From assembly GCA_963823495.1 (NCBI GenBank), contig CAWGLV010000001.1, positions 2,170,001 to 2,234,000 of the forward strand: a stretch of 64,000 nt of DNA, written 5' to 3'. Below are positions 17,003 through 25,803 of the stretch, piece by piece. The notes under the pieces are model-generated. The model saw only the letters and a program-made list of their open reading frames with translations, had not been told where the DNA came from and did not search any database. The position numbers and the translations under genes were made by a program. Source of the DNA: DATDAH01 sp963823495 (GTDB lineage Bacteria > Actinomycetota > Acidimicrobiia > Acidimicrobiales > DATDAH01). Numbering within the stretch: the stretch's first letter is position 1; the number at the start of each line of letters is the position of its first letter.

Positions 17003-18010
17003 TCAGCCCGCGCGGAGGGCCTCGACGACAGGGAGCCAGGTGTCGCGGTCGGTCTCGTAGGGGGCATAGAAGCTGATCCGGTCGACCAGCCCGCCCCACC
17101 GCTCGAGCAGGGCACCGGCCACGGTCTCGGGCTCGGCGACCACGGCGAAGGCACCCAGGATCTCGTCGTCGATGAGCTCACCCATCGTCGCCCACTCACC
17201 CTGCTTGGACAGGACGTTCAGCTCGCTCTGGAGGTCGCCCCAGCCGTGGTGCTCGAGCACCGGCCGGTAGGCCGGGGTGGAGCCGTAGAACGCGATCTGG
17301 CGGCGGACACCGACGGCGGAAGCCGCCATGGCGTCCTCGTCCGCGCCGGTGACGATGAAGGCCGGGATCGAGAGCTCCAGGTCCGAGCGGGACCGTCCGG
17401 CCTTCGCCAGGCCGGTTTCGAGGGCGGGGAGGGTCCGGTCCTGGAGGTACGAGGCCGTCGTGAAGCCGTGGCAGAGCATCCCGTCGGTCACCTCACCGGC
17501 CACCTCGGTCATCTTCGGCCCCACGGCCGCGAGGAAGACCTTGGGGTGGCCGAACGGGCAGGGTCCCGGGTTGAAGAACGGGGTCATGAGCGTGTGGGTG
17601 TAGAAGTCGCCTCGGAATTCGAGCTTGCCGTCGCCGTCCCAGCAGTCCCAGATGGCCCGGATGGCCAGGATCATCTCCCGCATGCGAGCGGCGGGCTGGG
17701 ACCACGGCATGGAGAACCGCTTCGTGATGTGCGGCTTGATCTGCGAACCGAGGCCGAGCAGGAAGCGGCCCTGGGACTGCACCTGCAGGTCCCAGGCCGT
17801 GTTGGCCAGCGTCATGGGGCTCCGGGCGAAGGCCACCGCGATGCCGGTGCCCAGCTCCAGGCGCTCGGTGGCGTCCGCCGCCAGGACCTGGGGCAGGAAC
17901 GGGTCGTGGCTGGTCTCCGCGCTCCAGGCCCCGTCGTAGCCCGCGTCCTCCAGGGACCGGGCCGTGTTCCCCGCGGCCGCGATCGTTCCCAGCCCGCCGT
18001 CGACCTTCAT
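17003..18010 (-). CDS. LLM-class F420-dependent oxidoreductase
   Basis: A 335-residue luciferase-like monooxygenase-fold oxidoreductase, closest in layout to actinobacterial F420-dependent enzymes of the TIGR03617 group. Features are the N-terminal beta-strand MKVDGGL, AAWSAETSHDPF-type segment (DGAWSAETSHDPFL), LELGTGIAVAFARSPM, LLGLGSQIKPHI and LAAVGPKM. F420 as cofactor is inferred from family, not proven. The ATG at 18010 is preceded by a GGGGAGC Shine-Dalgarno sequence; a GTG five codons earlier overlaps that site and is less likely. It is divergent from the Liv transporter operon and convergent with leuS. Substrate is unknown. Confidence 0.85.
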   Translation of the reverse strand: MKVDGGLGTIAAAGNTARSLEDAGYDGAWSAETSHDPFLPQVLAADATERLELGTGIAVAFARSPMTLANTAWDLQVQSQGRFLLGLGSQIKPHITKRFSMPWSQPAARMREMILAIRAIWDCWDGDGKLEFRGDFYTHTLMTPFFNPGPCPFGHPKVFLAAVGPKMTEVAGEVTDGMLCHGFTTASYLQDRTLPALETGLAKAGRSRSDLELSIPAFIVTGADEDAMAASAVGVRRQIAFYGSTPAYRPVLEHHGWGDLQSELNVLSKQGEWATMGELIDDEILGAFAVVAEPETVAGALLERWGGLVDRISFYAPYETDRDTWLPVVEALRAG

Positions 18011-18091
18011 CGGATTGCTCCCCACAGCCTCGTCATGGCGGGGGACGGTAGTGGTTCCGGGGGCCGGTCCTGCCGGGTCGGCACCGGGCAG

Positions 18092-18097
18092 TACGGT
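18092..18097 (+). promoter_or_regulatory. -10 hexamer TACGGT for the Liv operon
   Basis: TACGGT is followed by 9 nt and the ATG at 18107, without a Shine-Dalgarno sequence. It would drive the permease fusion, the MFS-ABC-ABC fusion and the binding protein as one transcript. Confidence 0.5.
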
Positions 18098-18106
18098 GCG
18101 GCTCGC

Positions 18107-20218
18107 ATGGCGACCGGGGGGGTTGACACGGCGAGGTGGCGCGAGCCGTTGCGCCGCTTCGGGCCCCCCGCTGCGGTCCTGGCGGCCCAGCTGGCCCTGT
18201 TTCCCGTGCCTGCCGGGGTCTTCCTGCGGGGCCTCATCGTCGGCCTGCTCAGCGCGCTCGCCGCGCTCGGGCTGGCCCTGATCTACCGGGCGAACCGGAT
18301 CATCAACTTCGCCCAGACCGACCTCGGCAGCGTCCCCACGTCCCTCGGCGTGTACCTGATCGTCTTCTGGGGCTGGAACTACTGGGTGTCCCTGGGGGCC
18401 GGGCTGGCGGCCGCCCTCGTGGTGGGTGCCCTCGTCGAGCTGTTGGTCATCCGGCGCTTCTTCAACGCCCCCCGACTGATCCTGACCGTCGCCACCATCG
18501 GGCTGGCGACGCTCCTGGGCGCCTGCAGCCTCCTGCTGCCGCGACTGTGGGGTGAGCGCCCGTCGGCCCAGGCCCTCGACCTGCCCTGGGACATCCAGTT
18601 CACCGTGGATCCGATCATCTTCGGCGCTGACGAACTGGCCGCCCTGGTGGTCGCGCCGCTCGTCATGGTGGCGCTCGCCCTCTTCCTTCGTCGGACCGAC
18701 GTGGGCATCGCCGTGCGCGCCTCCGCGGAGCGAGCCGACCGGGCCGCCCTCCTGGGGATCCCCGTCAAGCGGCTCCAGACGGTCGTCTGGATGGTCGCGA
18801 CGTTGCTGGCCTTCAGCGGGGCCTGGCTACGGGCAGGGGTCGTGGGCCTGCCGATCGGGGGCAGCGTGTCGACCTTCGGCTTCCTCCTGCGGATCCTCGC
18901 CGCGTTGGTCATCGGCGGGATGGTCGACCTCCCGGCCGTGGCCTTCGCGGCGATCGCCCTGGGTCTGTTGGAGACCGGCATCGGGTGGAACGCCTCCAGC
19001 CCCTTGCTGACCGACCCCATCGTGGCCGCCGTGGTCGTCGTGGCCCTGCTGCTGCGACGACAGGGGAGGGCCCGAACGTCGCTCGAGTCGGTGTCGACCT
19101 GGCAGGCGGTCGACGAGGTCCGGCCGGTACCGGAGGTCGTCGCCCGTCTCCCCGAGGTCCGGGCCGTTCGCTGGGGTGGCGCCGCTGTGCTCGCCGCCGT
19201 GGTGCTGTGGCTGCCGACCTGGCTCTCACCCAGTGACGCCCTGCTCGCGTCGTCGGTGCTCCTCTTCGGCATCATCGGGCTGTCGCTGCTGGTCCTCACC
19301 GGCTGGGCGGGACAGGTCTCGCTCGGCCAGATGGGCTTCGTCGGCCTCGGTGCGGCCATCGGGGCCGTGGCCACCTCGGAATGGGGCCTGGACCTGAGCC
19401 TCGCCCTGCTCGTCGCCGGCGGCGCCGGTGCGGTGGCTGCCCTGCTCGTGGGCCTGCCGGCCCTGCGCCTGCAGGGCCTCCTGTTGAGCGTCACCACCTT
19501 CGCCTTCGCCCTGTCGATGTACTCCTATTTCCTCAATCGTCAGTTCTTCGACTGGATCCCCACGGGACGGATCGAGCGGGAGCCGCTGTTCGGACGGATC
19601 CACTGGGACTCGCCGACCGGCGTCTACTACGTGATCCTGGCCGTGCTCGTGCTGGCCATCTTCGCCCTGGTCGGGATGCGGTCGAGTCGGTTCGGGCGGG
19701 CCCTCGTGGCCCTGCGCGAGAACGAGGCGGGGGCCCAGGCCTTCGCCCTGCGTCCCCTGCGCCTGCGCATGACCGCCTTCGCCATCTCCGGCTTCCTGGC
19801 CGCGGTCGCGGGGGGCCTCTTCGTACACCACCAGCAGGCTTTCGGCCCCGACACCTACGGCCCGTTCCTCGGCTTCCTGGCCTTCACGATGGTGGTGATC
19901 GGCGGCCTCGGCTCGACGCTCGGCGTCCTGCTCGGCGCCGCCTACCTCGAGCTGACCTATCGCTTCGCCAGCGACCTCCCGGGCGACGCCGCGCTGTGGC
20001 GCCTGTTCTCGAACTCCCTCGGCGTGTTGCTGGTGCTGATGATCCTGCCCAGCGGCCTCGGCGGCCTCGTGTACCGCCTCCGGGACGCCGCCCTGCGGTG
20101 GGTGGCCCGCCGGCGTGGTCTGGTCGTCCCCAGCTTCGTGGAGGGTCCTGAGGCGGCCACCGAGGAGCCCGAGGTCCTCACCGATCCGGCGCCCGACCTG
20201 GTCGAGGCCGACCCGTGA
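18107..20218 (+). CDS. Fused LivH-LivM branched-chain-type ABC permease
   Basis: A 703-residue protein joining both permease subunits of the HAAT (branched-chain amino acid) transporter family. The LivH half covers about residues 38-310, with GLALIYRANRIINFAQ and VRASAERADRAALLGIPVKRL. The LivM half covers about residues 365-665, with GWAGQVSLGQMGFVGLGA and VALRENEAGAQAFALRP. Each half shows about eight to nine hydrophobic segments. A cytoplasmic tail of about 40 residues rich in Glu and Pro ends the protein. The next gene starts inside its stop (GTGA) and encodes the ATPases, so stoichiometry is fixed by fusion and coupling. The transported compound may be an amino acid, amide or short organic acid; it cannot be decided. 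Confidence 0.88.
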   Translation: MATGGVDTARWREPLRRFGPPAAVLAAQLALFPVPAGVFLRGLIVGLLSALAALGLALIYRANRIINFAQTDLGSVPTSLGVYLIVFWGWNYWVSLGAGLAAALVVGALVELLVIRRFFNAPRLILTVATIGLATLLGACSLLLPRLWGERPSAQALDLPWDIQFTVDPIIFGADELAALVVAPLVMVALALFLRRTDVGIAVRASAERADRAALLGIPVKRLQTVVWMVATLLAFSGAWLRAGVVGLPIGGSVSTFGFLLRILAALVIGGMVDLPAVAFAAIALGLLETGIGWNASSPLLTDPIVAAVVVVALLLRRQGRARTSLESVSTWQAVDEVRPVPEVVARLPEVRAVRWGGAAVLAAVVLWLPTWLSPSDALLASSVLLFGIIGLSLLVLTGWAGQVSLGQMGFVGLGAAIGAVATSEWGLDLSLALLVAGGAGAVAALLVGLPALRLQGLLLSVTTFAFALSMYSYFLNRQFFDWIPTGRIEREPLFGRIHWDSPTGVYYVILAVLVLAIFALVGMRSSRFGRALVALRENEAGAQAFALRPLRLRMTAFAISGFLAAVAGGLFVHHQQAFGPDTYGPFLGFLAFTMVVIGGLGSTLGVLLGAAYLELTYRFASDLPGDAALWRLFSNSLGVLLVLMILPSGLGGLVYRLRDAALRWVARRRGLVVPSFVEGPEAATEEPEVLTDPAPDLVEADP

Positions 20219-23193
20219 GTCGGGCCCTCAGCGCCGTGGCGACCTGGACCCGGGGCGCGGCGACGGCGGTTCGCCATCCGCGACGGGCCCTCGACGCGCT
20301 CACCGGCCCCGGTCCCGTCTACGCCCTCCTGATCCTGTTCGGGCTCAATGCGGTCGACGAGCTGGACCGCACCGCCTTCGGCATCCTGCTACCGGAGATC
20401 CGGGACGCCTTCGGCCTCGACCTCACCGGCATCCTGACGCTGACCGCCGTCGTGGCCGCCGGGGCCCTGGTGCTGCAGATCCCCATCGCCCAGTACGCCG
20501 ACCGCCACAGGCGGGTACCCGTCGCCCTCGGAGGGGCCGCGGTCTGGGGCTTCTTCTCGGTGATGACCGGGCTGGTCTCCACGCTCTTCATGCTGGGGGT
20601 GGCCCGAGCGGGGTCGGGAATCGGCAAGGCCGTGGTGGACCCCACGCACAACTCGCTGCTCGCCGACTACTACCCGCCGCACAACCGGCCGGGCGTCTAC
20701 TCCTTCCACCGGGCGGCGAACGCGCTCGGCCAGTTCGTCGGCCCCCTGCTCGCCGGCCTGCTGGCGTACTGGTTCAGCTGGCGGGTCCCGTTCCTGGTGT
20801 TCGCCGTGCCGACCGCCATCCTGGTCGTTCTGGGCCTCAGGATGCGGGAGCCGGTGCGGGGTCACTGGGAGCGCGAGGCCATGGGCTCCTCGGGCGAGAC
20901 GGTGGACGTGGAGGAGGACCCGGCCTCCTTCGCGGAGGCCTGGCGCACCTGCTGGAAGATCGCCGGTCTCCGGCGCATCTGGTACGCGCTCCCGTTCCTC
21001 GCCGCCTCCCTGATCGGCTTCGTGACCCTGGCCTCGCTCCTCTACGAGGAGGAGTTCGGCCTGAACGAGGTGGCCCGGGGGTCGGTGGCCGCCCTGGTGG
21101 AGCCCCTCCAACTCGTCGGACTCGTCATCGGGGCGAAGGTGGCCACGAAGTACGTGCTGACCGACCCCGGACGGATCCTCAAGTTCCTGTCGTGGATCTC
21201 GCTGGGGGCTGCGCTCCTGGCCGCCGTGTTCGCCCTCGCCCCCAACATCGTCGTGGCCGTCGCGGCCAATGCGCTGATCACCGCCGGGCTGGCCATCGTC
21301 GGCCCTGGGATCCTGGCCTCGCTCTCGCTGGCCATCCCACCCCGGACCCGGTCCCTGGGTTTCTCCATCGCCTCCCTGTGGGTGCTGCCCGGCCTGGTGG
21401 TGCTCCCCCTCATCGGGGCGATCGGCGACGCCTGGGGCATCCGCACCGGAATGCTCGTCATGACCCCGGTCTTCTTCATCGGCGGTCTGGTCATCGCCTC
21501 CGCCGGGGACCTCATCGGCGACGACATCCGCCAGGTGTGGCGGGTGGCTGCCGCCCGTTCCGAGGACCTCTACGAGCGCCGTCACGGCAGCCCCATGATC
21601 CTCATCGCCCGGGAGCTGGAAGTCGGCTACGGCGACGTCCAGGTCCTCTTCGGGGTGGACATGGTGGTCCGGGAGGGCGAGATCGTGGCCCTGCTGGGGA
21701 CGAACGGGGCGGGCAAGTCGACACTGCTGCGCTCCATCTGCGGTGTGGTCGAGGCCGACCGGGGTGCGGTGGTGTTCGACGGGACCGACATCACCCATGC
21801 CCCCCCGTACGAGATCGCGGCGCGGGGCGTCATCCAGGTCCCCGGCGGGGCGGGCGTCTTCCCGTCCCTGACCGTGGACGAGAACCTCCGTCTGGCGGGA
21901 TGGCTGCGGCGCCGAGAAGACCCGGAGGGCGCCGAGGTGGCGCTGGCCCGGGCCGTCGAGCACTTCCCGATCCTCGGCCGGCGGGGCCACGAACCAGCCG
22001 GGGACCTCTCCGGTGGCCAGCAGCAGATGCTGGCCCTCGGCATGGCCCTGATCGCCCGCCCCAAGCTCCTCATGATCGACGAGCTCTCCCTCGGCCTCGC
22101 CCCGGTCGTGGTCGAGCGCCTGCTGCCGTTGGTGCGGGAGATCCGGGACGACGGGGCCACGGTGATCCTCGTCGAGCAGTCGGTGAACCTGGCCCTCACC
22201 GTGGCCGACCGGGCCTACTTCATGGAGAAGGGCGAGATCCGCTTCGAGGGTCCCGCCGCGGAGCTGCTGGAGCGCCCCGACCTCCTGCGGTCGGTCTTCC
22301 TCGAGGGGGCCGGAGCCAGCGGGAGGGGTCATCCCTCGGCCCGGGTCCACCGGCGCGAACGGGCACCGTCGGGGGACGACACCGGGCCCGCGGTCGCCAT
22401 CCACGGGCTCACCCGCAGCTTCGGCGGGCTGACCGCGGTCGACGACGTCACGTTCTCGGCCCGGCCGGGGGAGATCGTGGGCATCATCGGACCCAACGGG
22501 GCGGGCAAGACCACGCTGTTGGACCTGATCAGCGGCTTCGTCCCCGCCGACCGGGGCACGGTCCACCTGGGTGACGACGACATCTCCGCCTGCGCGGTCG
22601 CCGAGCGGGCCTGGCGGGGCCTCGGACGGTCCTTCCAGGACGCCCAGCTGTTCCCGTCGCTCACCGTCGAACAGACCATCGCCGTGGCCCTGGAACGCTG
22701 GATCGACGTCCGGGACCCGGTCAACCCGGCGCTGCGGCTGCCGGCGGCCTTCGACAGCGAGGAGCAGGTGCGGGAGCGGGTGGAGGAGCTCATCGAGCTG
22801 TTCGGCATCGGTGCGTTCCGCTCCCGCTTCGTACGTGAGCTGTCGACAGGCAGCCGTCGGGTCGTGGACCTGGCCTGTGTGGCCGCCCACCGCCCGACGG
22901 TCGTACTGCTCGACGAGCCCTCCAGCGGCATCGCCCAGCGTGAGACCGAGGCCCTCGGGCCCCTGCTGGAGCGGTTGCGCGACGGCCTCGGGGCCGCGCT
23001 GTTGGTGGTCGAGCACGACGTCCCGTTGGTCACCGGAGTGGCTGACCGGATCGTCGCCATGGACCAGGGAGCCGTCATCGCCGACGGGGTCCCGGAAGAG
23101 GTGTTGCGCGACGGCGCCGTCGTCGCGTCGTACCTTGGCAGTGACCGGCACGCGATCGCGCGTTCGGGTGTTTCACCGGGGGGAGAGACTTAG
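20215..23193 (+). CDS. MFS transporter fused to two Liv-type ABC ATPases
   Basis: A 992-residue three-part fusion. Residues about 35-450 form a major facilitator superfamily domain with roughly twelve membrane segments and the loop motif AQYADRHRRVPVAL. Residues about 463-690 are a LivF-like ATPase: Walker A GTNGAGKST near 495, signature LSGGQQQ near 600, Walker B LLMIDE near 620 and VEQ in place of the H-loop histidine, as is normal in LivF. Residues about 725-985 are a LivG-like ATPase: Walker A GPNGAGKTT near 760, signature LSTGS instead of LSGGQ near 876, Walker B VVLLDEP, H-loop VEHD. The GTG start overlaps the permease stop. The ATPases should power the LivHM permease; the role of the MFS part is unknown. 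Confidence 0.85.
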   Translation: MSRALSAVATWTRGAATAVRHPRRALDALTGPGPVYALLILFGLNAVDELDRTAFGILLPEIRDAFGLDLTGILTLTAVVAAGALVLQIPIAQYADRHRRVPVALGGAAVWGFFSVMTGLVSTLFMLGVARAGSGIGKAVVDPTHNSLLADYYPPHNRPGVYSFHRAANALGQFVGPLLAGLLAYWFSWRVPFLVFAVPTAILVVLGLRMREPVRGHWEREAMGSSGETVDVEEDPASFAEAWRTCWKIAGLRRIWYALPFLAASLIGFVTLASLLYEEEFGLNEVARGSVAALVEPLQLVGLVIGAKVATKYVLTDPGRILKFLSWISLGAALLAAVFALAPNIVVAVAANALITAGLAIVGPGILASLSLAIPPRTRSLGFSIASLWVLPGLVVLPLIGAIGDAWGIRTGMLVMTPVFFIGGLVIASAGDLIGDDIRQVWRVAAARSEDLYERRHGSPMILIARELEVGYGDVQVLFGVDMVVREGEIVALLGTNGAGKSTLLRSICGVVEADRGAVVFDGTDITHAPPYEIAARGVIQVPGGAGVFPSLTVDENLRLAGWLRRREDPEGAEVALARAVEHFPILGRRGHEPAGDLSGGQQQMLALGMALIARPKLLMIDELSLGLAPVVVERLLPLVREIRDDGATVILVEQSVNLALTVADRAYFMEKGEIRFEGPAAELLERPDLLRSVFLEGAGASGRGHPSARVHRRERAPSGDDTGPAVAIHGLTRSFGGLTAVDDVTFSARPGEIVGIIGPNGAGKTTLLDLISGFVPADRGTVHLGDDDISACAVAERAWRGLGRSFQDAQLFPSLTVEQTIAVALERWIDVRDPVNPALRLPAAFDSEEQVRERVEELIELFGIGAFRSRFVRELSTGSRRVVDLACVAAHRPTVVLLDEPSSGIAQRETEALGPLLERLRDGLGAALLVVEHDVPLVTGVADRIVAMDQGAVIADGVPEEVLRDGAVVASYLGSDRHAIARSGVSPGGET

Positions 23194-23195
23194 GC

Positions 23196-24893
23196 ATGCA
23201 ACCCAGCAGTGACCGTCCATCCAGCGGGGGGTCCTCCCGCTCCGTGCGCCGCTACGGCCCGATCATCGCCATCGTGGTGATCGTGGCCGTCGTCGGGGGC
23301 GTCGTGCTCCTGTCAGGAGGAGGTGACGACGACGAGGCCACCGAGGACACGGTCGCCACCGAGGGCCTCGGCGAGGGCGCGCTGTCGTTCTCCGACGCGG
23401 AGGAACAGGGCATCGAGGTCGACTGGCCCGACACCTGCGACACCGAGCGCGGCACCCTGGCCATTCCCAACTACTTCGCGCCCGAGTGCTACGCCCCCTT
23501 CGAGGGGGACAACGGAGGGGAGACCGACACCGGGGTCACGGCGGACACGATCACCATCGCCTACTACCAGTCACCGCCGAACCCGATCTCGGACTACCTG
23601 CTGGGCGGCTTCGGCATCGACGACACCAACGAGGACTCCCTGGCCACCATGGCGGCCTACGTCGACCTGTTCAACGACTACTACGAGACCTACGGGCGGA
23701 CCGTCGAGGTCGTCGCCGTCGAGGGCTCGGGCCCGCCCAACGACGACGTGGCCGCCCGGGCTGATGCGGTGCGCATCGACGAGGAGATCGAGGCCTTCAT
23801 GGTCTGGGGCGGACCGATCCTGACCGACGCCTTCGCCGACGAGTTGGCCGCCCGTGAGATCCCCTGCATCGGGTGTCAGATCGGGGAGCCGGACGCGTTC
23901 TCCCAGGAGCGCGCCCCGTACATCATCAACGTGGGCCAGTCGACCGACCAGGCCCGCGAGCACGTGGTCGAGTGGCTGTCGAAGCAGGTGGCCGGCCGTC
24001 CGGCGGCGTTTGCCGACGGCGCGCTGGAAGGTGAGGACCGCGTGTTCGGCACCCTCTTCCTGGAGAGCGACGAGGACGGGGCCGAGCAGAACGCCGTCAC
24101 CCAGGAGCGCCTGGCCGAGGAGGGGGTCGAGGTGGCCGAGAGCGTCGCCTACCAACTGGACCCGGCCCGGCTCCAGGAGCAGGCCGCCAGCGCCGTCGCC
24201 CGGTTCAAGGAGGCCGGGGTCACCAGCATCATCTTCTCCGGTGACCCCATCGCTCCGGGCACCTTCACGGTGGAGGCGACCAACCAGGACTACTTCCCCG
24301 AGTGGATCATCACCGGCTCGGCCCTGGTGGACACCACCGTCGCGGCCCGCGGCTTCGACCAGGCGCAATGGGCGAACTCGTTCGGCATCAGCCCGCTGGC
24401 CGCCCGGGTGGACCCCACGGCCCAGGGCTCGTACTTCCTGCACGAGTGGTGGACCGGCGAGCCCCCCGCCGCCGATGGCTCGTCCGGGGTGATCCTGCCC
24501 ACGCCCCAGGTGTTCTTCGCCGCCCTCCAGGCGGTCGGACCGGACCTGACCCGGGAGAACTGGGCCACTGCGCTCTTCGCCCTCCCGGCGACGCCTGACG
24601 CCATCAGCCAGGCCTCGCTCAACTGGGGTGACGACACCGAGTGGGAGACCACCGACTACAACGGGCTCGACAACTGGACCCAGATCTGGTGGGACCCCGA
24701 GGCCACCGGCCCCGACGAGATCCGCCAGGAGGGCCGGGGCATGTACACCTACGTGGACGGTGGCACGCGCTACCGGATCGGCGAGTGGCCCGAGGAGGAC
24801 ACCCGGGCCTTCGATCCCGACGGGGCCGTGGCCTTCTACGAGTCCCCCCCCGAGGGTGAGGAGCCGCCGGACTACCCGTCGCCCGCGGGCTGA
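23196..24893 (+). CDS. Membrane-anchored ABC substrate-binding protein (HAAT-like)
   Basis: A 565-residue solute-binding protein of the periplasmic binding protein type I fold. One N-terminal membrane helix (about residues 22-42, IIAIVVIVAVVGGVVLL) follows a basic start. There is no lipobox cysteine, so it is anchored by the helix rather than by lipid. An acidic linker precedes the binding domain, which begins near residue 112 (VTADTITIAYY). Cysteines at CDT, ECYAP and PCIGCQ could form disulfides outside the cell. A strong Shine-Dalgarno sequence (GGGGGGAGAG) lies before the ATG, 2 nt after the upstream stop, so it may be made in excess over the membrane parts. It is about 150 residues longer than typical LivJ proteins. 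Confidence 0.82.
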   Translation: MQPSSDRPSSGGSSRSVRRYGPIIAIVVIVAVVGGVVLLSGGGDDDEATEDTVATEGLGEGALSFSDAEEQGIEVDWPDTCDTERGTLAIPNYFAPECYAPFEGDNGGETDTGVTADTITIAYYQSPPNPISDYLLGGFGIDDTNEDSLATMAAYVDLFNDYYETYGRTVEVVAVEGSGPPNDDVAARADAVRIDEEIEAFMVWGGPILTDAFADELAAREIPCIGCQIGEPDAFSQERAPYIINVGQSTDQAREHVVEWLSKQVAGRPAAFADGALEGEDRVFGTLFLESDEDGAEQNAVTQERLAEEGVEVAESVAYQLDPARLQEQAASAVARFKEAGVTSIIFSGDPIAPGTFTVEATNQDYFPEWIITGSALVDTTVAARGFDQAQWANSFGISPLAARVDPTAQGSYFLHEWWTGEPPAADGSSGVILPTPQVFFAALQAVGPDLTRENWATALFALPATPDAISQASLNWGDDTEWETTDYNGLDNWTQIWWDPEATGPDEIRQEGRGMYTYVDGGTRYRIGEWPEEDTRAFDPDGAVAFYESPPEGEEPPDYPSPAG

Positions 24894-24904
24894 GCGGCGG
24901 GCGA
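24879..24904. terminator. Bidirectional hairpin at the end of the Liv operon
   Basis: TCGCCCGC and GCGGGCGA form a perfect 8-bp stem with a 10-nt loop that contains the TGA of the binding-protein gene. It lies between convergent genes and could stop transcription from both sides. There is no T run, which is common in high-GC actinobacteria. Confidence 0.55.
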
Positions 24905-24920
24905 GGCCGGGGAGTCGGGC

Positions 24921-25802
24921 CTAGTCCTCCTGCTCGCGCAGGAAGCGCTCGAACTCCTCGGCCAGCTCGTCACCGGAGCGAAGCTGGATCTCGCCGCCGC
25001 CGTCGCCCTCGTCGGCGGACGCGGTGTCGACGTGGCGCTCGAGCTCGCGGACCAGGTCCTGGTGCTCGGCGCTCTCGGCGACGAGGTCGTCGAGTCGCGC
25101 CGAGGTCGACTCGGCTTCCCGGTCGAGGCCGGCGACGTCGAAGTCGAGGTCGGCGACCTCGCCGAGCCCCTCGACGAGTCGGGCGGCCGCGGCGGGGTAG
25201 GGCATGGCGGCGGCGTAGTGGGGGACCTGGGCCCAGAGGCCGAGGGCGGACATGCCCTGCTCGGCCGCCTGACGCTCGATGGCCGCCTGGACGCCGGCGG
25301 GAACGTCGAGGGTCCCGCGCACGAAGCCGGTGCGGCGAGCCATCTCCGGGGACGAGGCGGTGCAGGACAGCTGGACGGCCCGGGTGTGGGGGACCGGGGC
25401 GGGATAGGCGCCGAGGCCGAGCACCTGGGACACCTCGAGGGACTCGGCCAGGTCGACCACGGCCCGGGCGAACGAGGGCCAGTTGTGGTCGGGCTCGGGG
25501 CCGACCAGGAAGAGCACGTCCCGCTCCTGTCGGTCCCAGGCTCCCAGCAGCTCGATGGTCGGCCAGGTGAGGCCGGTGTTGACCCCGTCGACCAGGTGCA
25601 TGACGGGACGCCGGGCACGGTGGTCGAGCAGGGTGTCGGCGTCGAAGGTGGCGACCGTCGTCTTGTGGGGGACCGAGGCCAGGATGCGCTGGGCGGCGGT
25701 GGCCGCGGCACCGCCGGCGTCGATCCAGCCCTCCAGGGCCACGACCAGCACCGGGTCGCTGCCACCGGGGTCCTCATGGAACTCGAAGAGGGTGCTGCTC
25801 AC
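24921..25802 (-). CDS. PAC2-family protein
   Basis: A 293-residue member of the PAC2 (proteasome assembly chaperone 2) family, ATP-grasp-like carboxylate-amine ligase fold, common in actinobacteria and of unknown function. Typical segments are LVVALEGWIDAGGAA at the N-terminus, DADTLLDHRARRP, GPEPDHNWPSFARAVVDLAE and GLWAQVPHYAAAMPYPAA. The C-terminus is a charged, probably coiled-coil stretch ending in acidic residues. The GTG at 25802 is chosen because it follows the upstream stop by 1 nt; longer starts overlap the phosphotransferase gene. It is cotranscribed with that gene. Confidence 0.85.
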   Translation of the reverse strand: MSSTLFEFHEDPGGSDPVLVVALEGWIDAGGAAATAAQRILASVPHKTTVATFDADTLLDHRARRPVMHLVDGVNTGLTWPTIELLGAWDRQERDVLFLVGPEPDHNWPSFARAVVDLAESLEVSQVLGLGAYPAPVPHTRAVQLSCTASSPEMARRTGFVRGTLDVPAGVQAAIERQAAEQGMSALGLWAQVPHYAAAMPYPAAAARLVEGLGEVADLDFDVAGLDREAESTSARLDDLVAESAEHQDLVRELERHVDTASADEGDGGGEIQLRSGDELAEEFERFLREQED

Positions 25803-25803
25803 C

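Noticed and set aside
20389..23151. A 920-codon open frame antisense to the MFS-ABC fusion
   Set aside because: Same reason: the sense strand carries full MFS and ABC motifs and the antisense product is low-complexity.
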